From contig NZ_JBHTCM010000010.1 in assembly GCF_042665545.1 (NCBI RefSeq), positions 682,001 to 746,000 of the forward strand: a stretch of DNA of 64,000 nucleotides, given 5' to 3'. This DNA is from Rhodocista pekingensis (GTDB taxonomy: Bacteria > Pseudomonadota > Alphaproteobacteria > Azospirillales > Azospirillaceae). The notes under the pieces are model-generated. The model saw only the letters and a list, made by a program, of their open reading frames with translations, ran no database searches and was not told the origin of the DNA. Made by a program: the position numbers and the translations under genes. Positions 18,097 through 25,480 of this stretch are shown here, in pieces. How positions within the stretch are numbered: position 1 is the first letter of the stretch; each line of letters begins with the position of its first letter.

Positions 18097-18212
18097 GCGG
18101 ACGGGCTGGCCGACCGGACTGGGGGACCGTCGGCGCTTGCCGCTGACGGCGACTTTGGGCACACTCCGATGCGTTCCGGCCCGACGGGGCGGTGGCGGAT
18201 CGGGGGGGCTCC

Positions 18213-18689
18213 ATGTCGCGGAACCTGGAGGCGCTACAGCTCTGGCGCGGCGCGCTGGTGGCGAGCGTGCGCAAGGCGGGACCCGATCTGTCGGCCCGCC
18301 AGCTCGCGCTGCTGCTGACGGTCTATCTGACCCCGCCGCCGCATACGGTGCGCGGGCTGGCCGCCACCCTGAACGTCTCCAAACCGTCGGTGACGCGGGC
18401 GCTGGACCGGCTGGGGCGGCTGGGCTATGTGAAGCGCAAGCGCGACCAGGACGACCGGCGGAACGTGCTGGTGCAGCGCACCGTCAAGGGCAGCGTCTTC
18501 CTGACGGAGTTCGGCCAGCTCGTGGCCGCGGCCGGACAGGCCGCGTCTGAAATCCCGGCGGCCGGACAGGCCGCGTCTGAACCCATGGCGGCCGGACAGG
18601 CCGCTGCGGTGCAGATCACCGATCCCGCCCCTTCAGCCGCCGCACCGTCGGCGGCTCCCGCTCCGGAACCCGCGACCCTGACCGCATGA
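18213..18689 (+). CDS. MarR-like winged-helix regulator with Ala-rich repeat tail
   Basis: The 158-residue protein has a winged helix in its first 110 residues (LSARQLALLLTVYL, then the recognition-helix region LNVSKPSVTRALDRLGRLGYV, wing KRDQDDRRNVLV). The rest is a low-complexity tail with three copies of a ten-residue AAGQAASE-type repeat, ending Ala/Pro-rich. It should bind DNA; the ligand is unknown. I prefer ATG 18213 over GTG 18192 because a GGGGGGG stretch lies just upstream. The stop overlaps the start of the NlpC/P60 gene (ATGA), so the two are translationally coupled. Confidence 0.8.
   Translation: MSRNLEALQLWRGALVASVRKAGPDLSARQLALLLTVYLTPPPHTVRGLAATLNVSKPSVTRALDRLGRLGYVKRKRDQDDRRNVLVQRTVKGSVFLTEFGQLVAAAGQAASEIPAAGQAASEPMAAGQAAAVQITDPAPSAAAPSAAPAPEPATLTA
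18528..18605 (+). repeat. 30-bp tandem repeat inside the MarR-like gene
   Basis: GCGGCCGGACAGGCCGC units start at 18528, 18558 and 18588 with a 30-bp period and encode AAGQAASE-type decapeptides. The period keeps the reading frame. Confidence 0.9.
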
Positions 18690-19567
18690 CCGACACGCCC
18701 GAGGCCGTTTCCCTGGACCCCCGCATCCATCCCTGGCGCGCCGATCTGGCCGCCGCCCACCTGAAGGGGAGCGTCACGGCCGAGCGCTTCGTGGAGGGCG
18801 TGCCCTGCCAGATCCGCACCGGCTTCGCCGCTCTGACGGAGACACCGGATTTCGACGGGCGGCAGTCCAGCCAGCTCCTGTTCGGGGAGGTCTTCACCGT
18901 CTATGAGGAGCGCGACGGCTGGGTCTGGGGCCAGAACGGCACGGACGGCTATGTCGGCTATCTGCGGCTGGAGGCCCTGGACGCGGAGGTGCGGACGCCG
19001 ACCCACACGGTCACCGCCCTGCGCAGCTATGTCTACCCCGAGCCGGACCTGAAGACCCCACCGCTGGACCTGCTGAGCCTGGAGTCGCGCCTGAGCGTGA
19101 CGGGCCAGTCCGGCGGGGGCCGGGGGCAGCAGGCCGGCTGGCTGGAACTGGCGACCGGCGGCTGGATCTTCGCCGGCCATGCCGCCGCCCTGCCCGCCCC
19201 GCCGGCGGACCCGGTGGACACCGCCCTGCGCCTGCTGGGCACGCCCTATCTCTGGGGCGGGCGCACCAGCCTGGGGCTGGACTGCTCAGCCCTGGTGCAG
19301 CTCGCCCTCGCCGCGGCCGGCCTGCCCTGCCCGCGCGACAGCGACATGCAGGCGGCCTCCGTCGGCACCCTGGTCTCCCCCGACGGGCGCGGCCATGCCT
19401 TCCACCGGGGCGATCTGGTCTTCTTCCCCGGCCATGTCGGCATCATGGCGGACGCGGACGACCTGATCCACGCCAACGCCTTCCACATGGAGGCGGTGCG
19501 GGAGCCGCTGGCCGCCGTGCTGGCCCGCGCGGGCGACAAGGGCATCACGGCCGTCCGCCGGCTCTGA
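18686..19567 (+). CDS. NlpC/P60 family cysteine peptidase with SH3-like domains
   Basis: The 293-residue protein has SH3-like bacterial domains in its first 170 residues (GEVFTVYEERDGWVWGQ is typical) and an NlpC/P60 domain at about 175-290. The catalytic triad is visible: Cys200 in LDCSALVQ, His250 in GHVGIM and His262 in LIHANAFH. Such enzymes cut between gamma-D-Glu and the diamino acid in peptidoglycan stem peptides. There is no signal peptide, so it may work on imported muropeptides in the cytoplasm, like dipeptidyl-peptidase VI of YkfC type. It is coupled by a 4-bp overlap to the MarR-like gene. Confidence 0.92.
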   Translation: MTDTPEAVSLDPRIHPWRADLAAAHLKGSVTAERFVEGVPCQIRTGFAALTETPDFDGRQSSQLLFGEVFTVYEERDGWVWGQNGTDGYVGYLRLEALDAEVRTPTHTVTALRSYVYPEPDLKTPPLDLLSLESRLSVTGQSGGGRGQQAGWLELATGGWIFAGHAAALPAPPADPVDTALRLLGTPYLWGGRTSLGLDCSALVQLALAAAGLPCPRDSDMQAASVGTLVSPDGRGHAFHRGDLVFFPGHVGIMADADDLIHANAFHMEAVREPLAAVLARAGDKGITAVRRL

Positions 19568-19596
19568 CGCCCGCCCTCCTGCCGCCCGCCCTCCTG
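19568..19596. repeat. 15-bp direct repeat, two copies
   Basis: CGCCCGCCCTCCTG occurs at 19568 and 19583 directly after the NlpC/P60 stop. Confidence 0.75.
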
Positions 19597-19669
19597 ACAC
19601 CGACGCCCCACGCCGGGGAGCCATGCGCGCGGGGCCAGGACGCCCCGCGGCAACGGGCCGGCAACAGGC

Positions 19670-19698
19670 TTGTCGGTGTGCGCGGCTGCCGCTATGCT
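19670..19698 (+). promoter_or_regulatory. Putative housekeeping promoter of leuC
   Basis: TTGTCG (19670-19675), a 17-bp spacer and TATGCT (19693-19698) form a reasonable RpoD-type promoter. The transcript would have a leader of about 105 nt before ATG 19810. No leucine-rich leader peptide or T-box is evident in it. Confidence 0.45.
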
Positions 19699-19809
19699 CC
19701 GGCCCCTTGAAAGAAAATGGCGTAAACGGCCGCCATTACTTTTCACTTGGAACGGGATTTGCCCCTGGCGCAGAATCCCGCCTGGAACAGCAGCGAAGGC
19801 GCATCATCC

Positions 19810-21234
19810 ATGTCCGGTCCCCGCACCCTCTACGACAAGATCTGGGACAGCCATGTCGTCCACCGCCAGGAGGACGGGACCTGTGTGCTCTACATCGACC
19901 TCCATCTCGTGCATGAGGTGACCTCGCCGCAGGCGTTCGAGGGGCTGCGCATGGCCGGCCGTCCGGTGCGCCAGCCGCGCCGCACCCTGGCCGTGGCGGA
20001 CCACAACGTGCCGACCAGCGCCGACCGCTTGCAGGGCATCCGCAACGAGGAGAGCCGCCTCCAGGTGGAGCAGCTCGGCATCAACGCCGCCGAGTTCGGG
20101 GTCGAGTATTTCGACATGGCGGACATCCGCCAGGGCATCGTCCATGTCGTCGGGCCGGAGCAGGGCGTCACCCGTCCGGGCATGACCATCGTCTGCGGCG
20201 ACAGCCACACCTCCACCCACGGCGCCTTCGGCGCGCTGGCCTTCGGTATCGGCACCTCCGACGTGGAGCATGTGCTGGCGACCCAGACGCTGCTGATGAA
20301 GCCGTCGAAGAACATGCTGGTGCGGGTTGACGGCAGCCTGCCCGTGGGCGTCACCGCCAAGGACATGGTGCTGGCCATCATCGGGCGGATCGGCACCGCC
20401 GGCGGCACCGGCCATGTCATCGAGTTCGCCGGCGAGGCGATGCGCTCGCTCTCCATGGAAGGGCGCATGACCGTCTGCAACATGTCGATCGAGGGCGGCG
20501 CCCGCGCCGGCCTGATCGCGCCGGACGAGACGACCTTCGCCTACCTGAAGGGCCGCCCGCGCAGCCCGGAGGGGGAGGCCTGGGACAAGGCGGTGGCGTG
20601 GTGGCGCACCCTGCCCAGCGACGAGGGTGCCCGCTACGACCGCGAGGTCGTGCTCTACGCACCCGACATCCCGCCGCAGGTCACCTGGGGCACCAGCCCG
20701 CAGGACGTCGCCCCCATCACCGGCCGCGTGCCCGACCCGGCGGAGGTGGACGACCCCAACAAGCGCCGCGCCATCGAGCGCGCTCTCTCCTACATGGGGC
20801 TGACGCCGGGCGTGCCGCTGACCGAGGTCGCGGTGGACAAGGTCTTCATCGGTTCCTGCACGAACAGCCGGATCGAGGACCTGCGCGCCGTGGCCAGCAT
20901 CGCCGAGCGGGCGGTGAAAGCGGGCCGGCGCGTCTCCGACAGCGTCTATGCCATGATCGTCCCGGGCTCGGGGCTGGTGAAGGAGCAGGCGGAGGCCGAG
21001 GGGCTGCACCGCATCTTCACCGAGGCCGGCTTCGACTGGCGCGAGCCCGGCTGCTCCATGTGCCTCGCCATGAACGACGACAAGCTGAAGCCGGGCGAGC
21101 GCTGCGCCAGCACCTCGAACCGCAATTTCGAGGGACGCCAGGGTCCCGGCGGGCGCACCCACCTGATGAGCCCGGCCATGGCCGCGGCGGCGGCCTTCAC
21201 CGGCCGGCTGACCGACGTGCGCGAGTTCGCCTGA
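19810..21234 (+). CDS. leuC: 3-isopropylmalate dehydratase large subunit
   Basis: The product has 474 residues from ATG 19810 (MSGPRTLYDKIWDSHVV, the standard LeuC start; a GAAGG lies upstream). The aconitase-family 4Fe-4S ligands are Cys350 in GSCTNS and Cys415/Cys418 in PGCSMC. GDSHTSTHGAFGALAFGIGTSDVEH and the C-terminal NRNFEGRQG motif confirm LeuC. With LeuD it isomerises 2-isopropylmalate to 3-isopropylmalate in leucine synthesis. LeuD, usually next door, is absent: the downstream gene is on the opposite strand. A hairpin follows the stop. Confidence 0.97.
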   Translation: MSGPRTLYDKIWDSHVVHRQEDGTCVLYIDLHLVHEVTSPQAFEGLRMAGRPVRQPRRTLAVADHNVPTSADRLQGIRNEESRLQVEQLGINAAEFGVEYFDMADIRQGIVHVVGPEQGVTRPGMTIVCGDSHTSTHGAFGALAFGIGTSDVEHVLATQTLLMKPSKNMLVRVDGSLPVGVTAKDMVLAIIGRIGTAGGTGHVIEFAGEAMRSLSMEGRMTVCNMSIEGGARAGLIAPDETTFAYLKGRPRSPEGEAWDKAVAWWRTLPSDEGARYDREVVLYAPDIPPQVTWGTSPQDVAPITGRVPDPAEVDDPNKRRAIERALSYMGLTPGVPLTEVAVDKVFIGSCTNSRIEDLRAVASIAERAVKAGRRVSDSVYAMIVPGSGLVKEQAEAEGLHRIFTEAGFDWREPGCSMCLAMNDDKLKPGERCASTSNRNFEGRQGPGGRTHLMSPAMAAAAAFTGRLTDVREFA

Positions 21235-21276
21235 GCCTGATTCACGGAACGGGCAGGCACGACGCAGGCAGGATCA

Positions 21277-21307
21277 GGGGCGGCGTTCCGGCGACGGGCG
21301 CCGCCCC
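21277..21307. terminator. Hairpin between leuC and the convergent gene
   Basis: A 9-bp perfect stem (GGGGCGGCG with CGCCGCCCC, 13-nt loop) lies between the leuC stop and the stop of the minus-strand gene. It has no strong T tract and may serve both directions. Confidence 0.5.
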
Positions 21308-21334
21308 GTCCCTGTCAGACCCGTGCCGTCCGCG

Positions 21335-21787
21335 TCAGAGCTGCGCCACGTCGGCCCCGGCTTCCTGGAGGAAGGCCGAAAGATCGCCTGCGGCGCGGGC
21401 CACCCGGCGGGAGATCACGGCCGTCTCCAGCGCCGCATCGGCATAGCCGCGCGGGGTGCGCGGCACCGCCCGCAGCACGGCGTCGATCGCCATCAGATTG
21501 GTGCGGTTGCCGATCTGGCTCATGCGGACCATCCGCTCGGCCAGCGGAGTCCGGTCCAGCGGAATCGGATCCGCAATACCGCCCGCCCCGGGGCTCCGGG
21601 GCATGCCGTCTGCCGGGACTCCCGCCGACGGGGCTCCTTCCAGAAGGGCGGAGCCCATCAGCGGATCGCCATGTGCCGGGTTTCCCAGCGTGGGGAGGCC
21701 GCCGGGGCGCTCGCCGCCGGTCGGGCCACCGCTCGGGCCACCGCCCGACTGCCCACCGCCTGCCCTGCCGCTGCCCGCGCCCTGCAT
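21335..21787 (-). CDS. Small protein with chemoreceptor-tip-like C-terminus
   Basis: From ATG 21787 (GGGGGATCGG upstream) the product is 150 residues. The first 75 are Gly/Pro-rich and without structure. The last 70 contain SQIGNRTNLMAIDAVLRAV followed by a helix, resembling the tip hairpin of methyl-accepting proteins (INxxTNLLALNAxIEA) but without the rest of the signalling domain, HAMP or membrane segments. In-frame translation continues upstream to 22123 without recognisable content. It may be a degraded chemoreceptor or a small protein that mimics the receptor tip towards CheW/CheA. Coding status rests on this motif and the ribosome-binding site. Confidence 0.5.
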   Translation of the reverse strand: MQGAGSGRAGGGQSGGGPSGGPTGGERPGGLPTLGNPAHGDPLMGSALLEGAPSAGVPADGMPRSPGAGGIADPIPLDRTPLAERMVRMSQIGNRTNLMAIDAVLRAVPRTPRGYADAALETAVISRRVARAAGDLSAFLQEAGADVAQL

Positions 21788-22107
21788 TCCGATCCCCCGT
21801 CCGTTCTTCTCCCGACCGAAAGCCCGATTCCGGCACCCCGTGCCCTCCGGCCCCGGCCGGACTCTTCCCTTTACGGTAGCATTACCACGGACGCGGCCCG
21901 GGCGCATCAGGGAAGGCCGGCACCTATCGCCACGGGCCGCCCCGGCCCGTGCGACAATCGCCCGGAAGTCGCGTGACCCGGGCGGCGCGCCACCGTTGAG
22001 ATGGATCAAGGCCGGGATGCTCCGGCTTGCCCACAACAGCGGGACGGCATCCGGACAGGGAAACAGGTCCGGACGGTCCGATCCGGCCGGAGCGGACCGC
22101 AGGCGCC

Positions 22108-22136
22108 TTGAGGATTCCGTCAACCCGATGAATAAT
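22108..22136 (+). promoter_or_regulatory. Putative acs promoter
   Basis: TTGAGG (22108-22113), a 17-bp spacer and AATAAT (22131-22136) form a good RpoD-type promoter, with a leader of about 137 nt before acs. Confidence 0.55.
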
Positions 22137-22140
22137 CGGG
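22124..22140. promoter_or_regulatory. Palindrome over the acs -10 element (operator candidate)
   Basis: CCCGAT and ATCGGG form a 6-bp inverted repeat around GAATA and cover the AATAAT -10 element. A protein bound here would block RNA polymerase. Confidence 0.4.
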
Positions 22141-22279
22141 CGAATCATGGGGGATGGCGGGTGCCGGTGGCGGCCGTTCCCGGAAACCCTGTCCGTACCG
22201 GGGGACGCGCGCCGTCCCCGGGGCTGCCGACCGGCGGCGCACGCACAGCAACAACCGACAGCGGGGGGATTTCAAGCCC

Positions 22280-24220
22280 ATGACCGACACCTCGATCTTT
22301 CCCGTGCCCGAGGCGTTCGCTTCCGACGCCTGGGTGGACGCCGCCAGCTACCAACGCCTGTACGACCAGTCGATCTCCGATCCGGAGGCGTTCTGGGGCG
22401 AACAGGGCAAGCGCATCGACTGGATCAGGCCCTATACCCAGGTGAAGGACTGCTCCTTCAGCGGCGACGTCCACATCCGCTGGTTCCATGACGGGACGCT
22501 GAACGTCTCGGCCAACTGCATCGACCGGCACCTCGCCACCCGGGCCGACCAGACGGCCATCATCTGGGAGGGCGACAGCCCCGCCGAGCAGCGGCACATC
22601 AGCTACGCCGAGCTGCACGCCAGCGTCTGCCGGCTCGCCAACGTGCTGAAGAAGCACGGCGTCCAGAAGGGCGACCGGGTCACCATCTACATGCCGATGA
22701 TCCCGGAGACGGCCTTCGCCATGCTGGCCTGCGCCCGCATCGGCGCCATCCATTCGGTGGTGTTCGGCGGCTTCTCCCCGGACAGCCTGAAGGACCGGAT
22801 CCAGGACTGCGACAGCCGCATCGTGCTGACCGCGGACGAGGGCCTGCGCGGCGGCCGCAAGGTGCCGCTGAAGGCCAATGTGGACCAGGCCCTGAAGTCC
22901 TGCCCCAATGTCGGCACCGTGGTCGTCGTCCGCCGCACCGGCGGGCAGGTCGCCTGGGAGGACGGGCGCGACTTCTGGTATCATGAGGAGATGTCGGCGG
23001 TGTCGCCCGACTGCCCGCCGGAGGAGATCGGGGCCGAGGACCCGCTGTTCATCCTCTACACCTCGGGCAGCACCGGCAAGCCCAAGGGCGTGCTGCACAC
23101 CAGCGGCGGCTATCTGGTCTACGCCTCGATGACGCACCAGTACGTCTTCGACTATCACGACGGCGACGTCTACTGGTGCACGGCGGACGTGGGCTGGGTC
23201 ACCGGCCACAGCTACATCGTCTACGGGCCGCTGGCGAACGGCGCCACCACCCTGATGTTCGAGGGCATCCCGAACTATCCGGACTCCAGCCGCTTCTGGC
23301 AGGTGGTGGACAAGCACCAGGTCAACATCTTCTACACCGCCCCCACCGCCATCCGCGCCCTGATGCGTGAGGGCGAGGGTCCGGTGAAGCGGACCAGCCG
23401 GACGAGCCTGCGCCTGCTGGGCTCGGTGGGCGAGCCGATCAACCCGGAGGCCTGGCTCTGGTACCACAACGTGGTCGGCGAGGGCCGCTGCCCGATCGTG
23501 GACACCTGGTGGCAGACGGAGACGGGCGGCATCCTGATCTCGCCGCTGCCGGGCGCCATCCCGACCAAGCCGGGGTCCGCCACCCTGCCCTTCTTCGGCG
23601 TCAGGCCGGTCGTGGTGGACAATGAGGGTCACCATCTGGAAGGCGCGACGGAGGGCAATCTCTGCATCGCCGACAGCTGGCCGGGCCAGATGCGCACCGT
23701 GTTCGGCGACCACGAACGCTTCGTGCAGACCTATTTCAGCACCTTCCCGGGCAAGTACTTCACCGGCGACGGCTGTCGCCGCGACGACGACGGTTACTAC
23801 TGGATCACCGGCCGCGTGGACGACGTCATCAACGTCTCCGGCCACCGCATGGGCACGGCGGAGATCGAGAGCGCCCTGGTCGCCCACCCCAAGGTGGCGG
23901 AGGCCGCGGTCGTCGGCTACCCGCACGATCTGAAGGGCCAGGGCATCTATGCCTATGTCACCCTGGTGGACGGGGAGGAGCCGACCGAGCCCCTGCGCAA
24001 GGAACTGGTGCAGTGGGTGCGCAAGGAGATCGGCCCGATCGCCAGCCCGGACCTGATCCAGTTCGCGCCCGGCCTGCCCAAGACCCGTTCAGGCAAGATC
24101 ATGCGCCGCATCCTGCGCAAGATCGCCGCCAACGAGCATGAGGCCCTGGGCGACACCTCCACCCTGGCCGATCCGACCGTGGTGACGGAACTGGTGGAGA
24201 ACCGGCAGAACCGCGCCTGA
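22280..24220 (+). CDS. acs: Acetyl-CoA synthetase
   Basis: The 646-residue protein starts at ATG 22280 (MTDTSIFPVPEAF), preceded by GGGGGGA. Acs motifs are complete: YTSGSTGKPKGVLHT, TADVGWVTGHSYIVYGPL, WWQTETGGI and the C-terminal SGKIMRR with Lys606, the lysine that Pat-type acetyltransferases modify in other bacteria. It makes acetyl-CoA from acetate, ATP and CoA through acetyl-AMP, allowing growth on acetate. The length is the family norm. It is monocistronic, with a strong terminator behind it and a possible repressor site on its promoter. Confidence 0.98.
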   Translation: MTDTSIFPVPEAFASDAWVDAASYQRLYDQSISDPEAFWGEQGKRIDWIRPYTQVKDCSFSGDVHIRWFHDGTLNVSANCIDRHLATRADQTAIIWEGDSPAEQRHISYAELHASVCRLANVLKKHGVQKGDRVTIYMPMIPETAFAMLACARIGAIHSVVFGGFSPDSLKDRIQDCDSRIVLTADEGLRGGRKVPLKANVDQALKSCPNVGTVVVVRRTGGQVAWEDGRDFWYHEEMSAVSPDCPPEEIGAEDPLFILYTSGSTGKPKGVLHTSGGYLVYASMTHQYVFDYHDGDVYWCTADVGWVTGHSYIVYGPLANGATTLMFEGIPNYPDSSRFWQVVDKHQVNIFYTAPTAIRALMREGEGPVKRTSRTSLRLLGSVGEPINPEAWLWYHNVVGEGRCPIVDTWWQTETGGILISPLPGAIPTKPGSATLPFFGVRPVVVDNEGHHLEGATEGNLCIADSWPGQMRTVFGDHERFVQTYFSTFPGKYFTGDGCRRDDDGYYWITGRVDDVINVSGHRMGTAEIESALVAHPKVAEAAVVGYPHDLKGQGIYAYVTLVDGEEPTEPLRKELVQWVRKEIGPIASPDLIQFAPGLPKTRSGKIMRRILRKIAANEHEALGDTSTLADPTVVTELVENRQNRA

Positions 24221-24250
24221 CACCGGCGCGGCACGGACAGGTCTTCCCAG

Positions 24251-24283
24251 AAGGGCGGCCGGGGCGACCCGGCCGCCCTTTCC
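24251..24283 (+). terminator. Intrinsic terminator of acs
   Basis: A 13-bp perfect stem (24251-24263 with 24268-24280, GCGA loop) is followed by a short T run, 30 bp after the acs stop. Confidence 0.8.
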
Positions 24284-24480
24284 ACGTCCGCACGGGCGCG
24301 GAAGTGCCTCCCCCGGCGCCGGACCGGTGCGGGACCTCTCGACCCCCGTGCATCGAGCCGGTAGGGTGGCGTCGGAACAACGGGCGGGCCGGACCGCCGG
24401 GGTGCAGGCCCCGGTGGAACCGACCCGGTAACGGGGTCCGGCATCGGACCCCGGCAAGAAGCAAACCAGGGAACGTGAAC

Positions 24481-25095
24481 ATGCAGACTCCGCGCCTCCT
24501 CCTTGTCGCCGCGACCAGCCTCCTGCTCGGTCTTGCCGTCTCCCTGCCGGCCGAGGCCCAGCAGGCCCAGACGCAGGCCCAGCAGAAGAAACAGCCCCAG
24601 AAGAAGCAGCCGCAGAAGAAGGCGGCCGCGGAGCCGGTGAAGGAGGTGGCGCCGCCGCCCCCGACCCTGCCGCAGCCCTCCACCCCGACCAGCTTCGCGC
24701 TGATCCACACCCTTCAGAACATGACCACCAAGCCGCTGGATCTGGTGATCCGGGCGGACGGGACTCAGGTGTTCGCGGGCAAGCTGCCCGGCCGGCCGGA
24801 GAAGGCCGCCGAGGGGGCGGAACCGCCGACGCTGCGCACGGGCATGACCCTGGCGGTGGAGACGGAGACGACCCACTTCTGGGAGATCGTCTATGTCGAG
24901 CCGGAAGCGAAGAAGCAGTGCCGGCAGGCCTGGACCGGCATGTTCGCGCCCGGCAGCGAGACGCCGGCCCTGATCGCGCCGCCGCAGCAGGTGAACAGGT
25001 CGGGCCAGTGCGACTTCATGATCGACGTCACCCCGGCGAACGAGCCGGGGTCGATCTACGACATCCGGGTGCAGGTGGCCGCGGCCCCGCACTGA
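24481..25095 (+). CDS. Exported protein of unknown function
   Basis: The 204-residue precursor has a signal peptide (MQTPRLLLVAAT..., cleavage near AEAQQ). Next comes a Gln/Lys-rich stretch of QKKQPQKK repeats (about 28-50), a Pro-rich linker, and a C-terminal domain (about 70-204) with two cysteines (Cys144 region and the QCDF region) that could form a disulfide. I do not recognise the family. ATG 24481 has AGGGAA at good spacing. It stands alone between two intrinsic terminators, so it has its own promoter, which I cannot place in the 200 bp upstream. Confidence 0.75.
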   Translation: MQTPRLLLVAATSLLLGLAVSLPAEAQQAQTQAQQKKQPQKKQPQKKAAAEPVKEVAPPPPTLPQPSTPTSFALIHTLQNMTTKPLDLVIRADGTQVFAGKLPGRPEKAAEGAEPPTLRTGMTLAVETETTHFWEIVYVEPEAKKQCRQAWTGMFAPGSETPALIAPPQQVNRSGQCDFMIDVTPANEPGSIYDIRVQVAAAPH

Positions 25096-25168
25096 CGCGG
25101 CACACCGGCACGGCGCCCGCGCACACTCCGGCATGGACGGGCGGCACGGCGCCCGCGGCGGCACGGAC

Positions 25169-25196
25169 GGGCGGCTCCGACGGGGGCCGCCCTTTT
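25169..25196 (+). terminator. Intrinsic terminator after the exported-protein gene
   Basis: GGGCGGCTCC pairs with GGGGCCGCCC (one G-U pair, GACG loop) and is followed by TTTT. Confidence 0.85.
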
Positions 25197-25342
25197 CCGT
25201 TGTGCCCTGCCGGAGCGCGGCGCCGGGGCGCACCGGCCCGCCATACTCCGGCCACACGGATGGTCCATGCCGGCCCGGCCCGCCTCCCCCGCGCGAACGG
25301 TCCGCGCCACGGATGCGTGCCACATCCGCGCATTTCCGGACA

Positions 25343-25369
25343 TTGCCCACCATCCTGAACCGCTATACG
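25343..25369 (+). promoter_or_regulatory. Possible promoter of the Zorya-like operon
   Basis: TTGCCC (25343-25348) and TATACG (25364-25369) are separated by 15 bp, a little short. The element sits 110 bp before the first gene of the operon in the only A/T-containing part of the interval. Just downstream, TGACCG occurs twice three bases apart, a possible regulator half-site pair. Confidence 0.3.
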
Positions 25370-25480
25370 AATGACCGGAGTGACCGTATCCGACTGTCGC
25401 CTCCGGCTTCCCCTTCCGGATCGCGGCGACCGTTCCCGCCCAGAGCCGATCCGCCCCTGCACTCGATGGAATTCTAGGAG

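Larger units (their letters stand above)
21788..22279. other. Intergenic region between divergent genes
   Basis: This 492-bp stretch separates the minus-strand chemoreceptor-like gene from acs. It holds the acs promoter with its palindrome (see separate entries). A local A/T-richer stretch at about 21867-21894 (CTTTACGGTAGCATTACC) could be part of a minus-strand promoter. Reading frames here look like random GC-rich frames. Confidence 0.5.

Noticed and set aside
18528..18605. Regularly spaced repeats considered as a CRISPR array
   Set aside because: Units are contiguous in-frame protein repeats without unique spacers; no cas genes are present.
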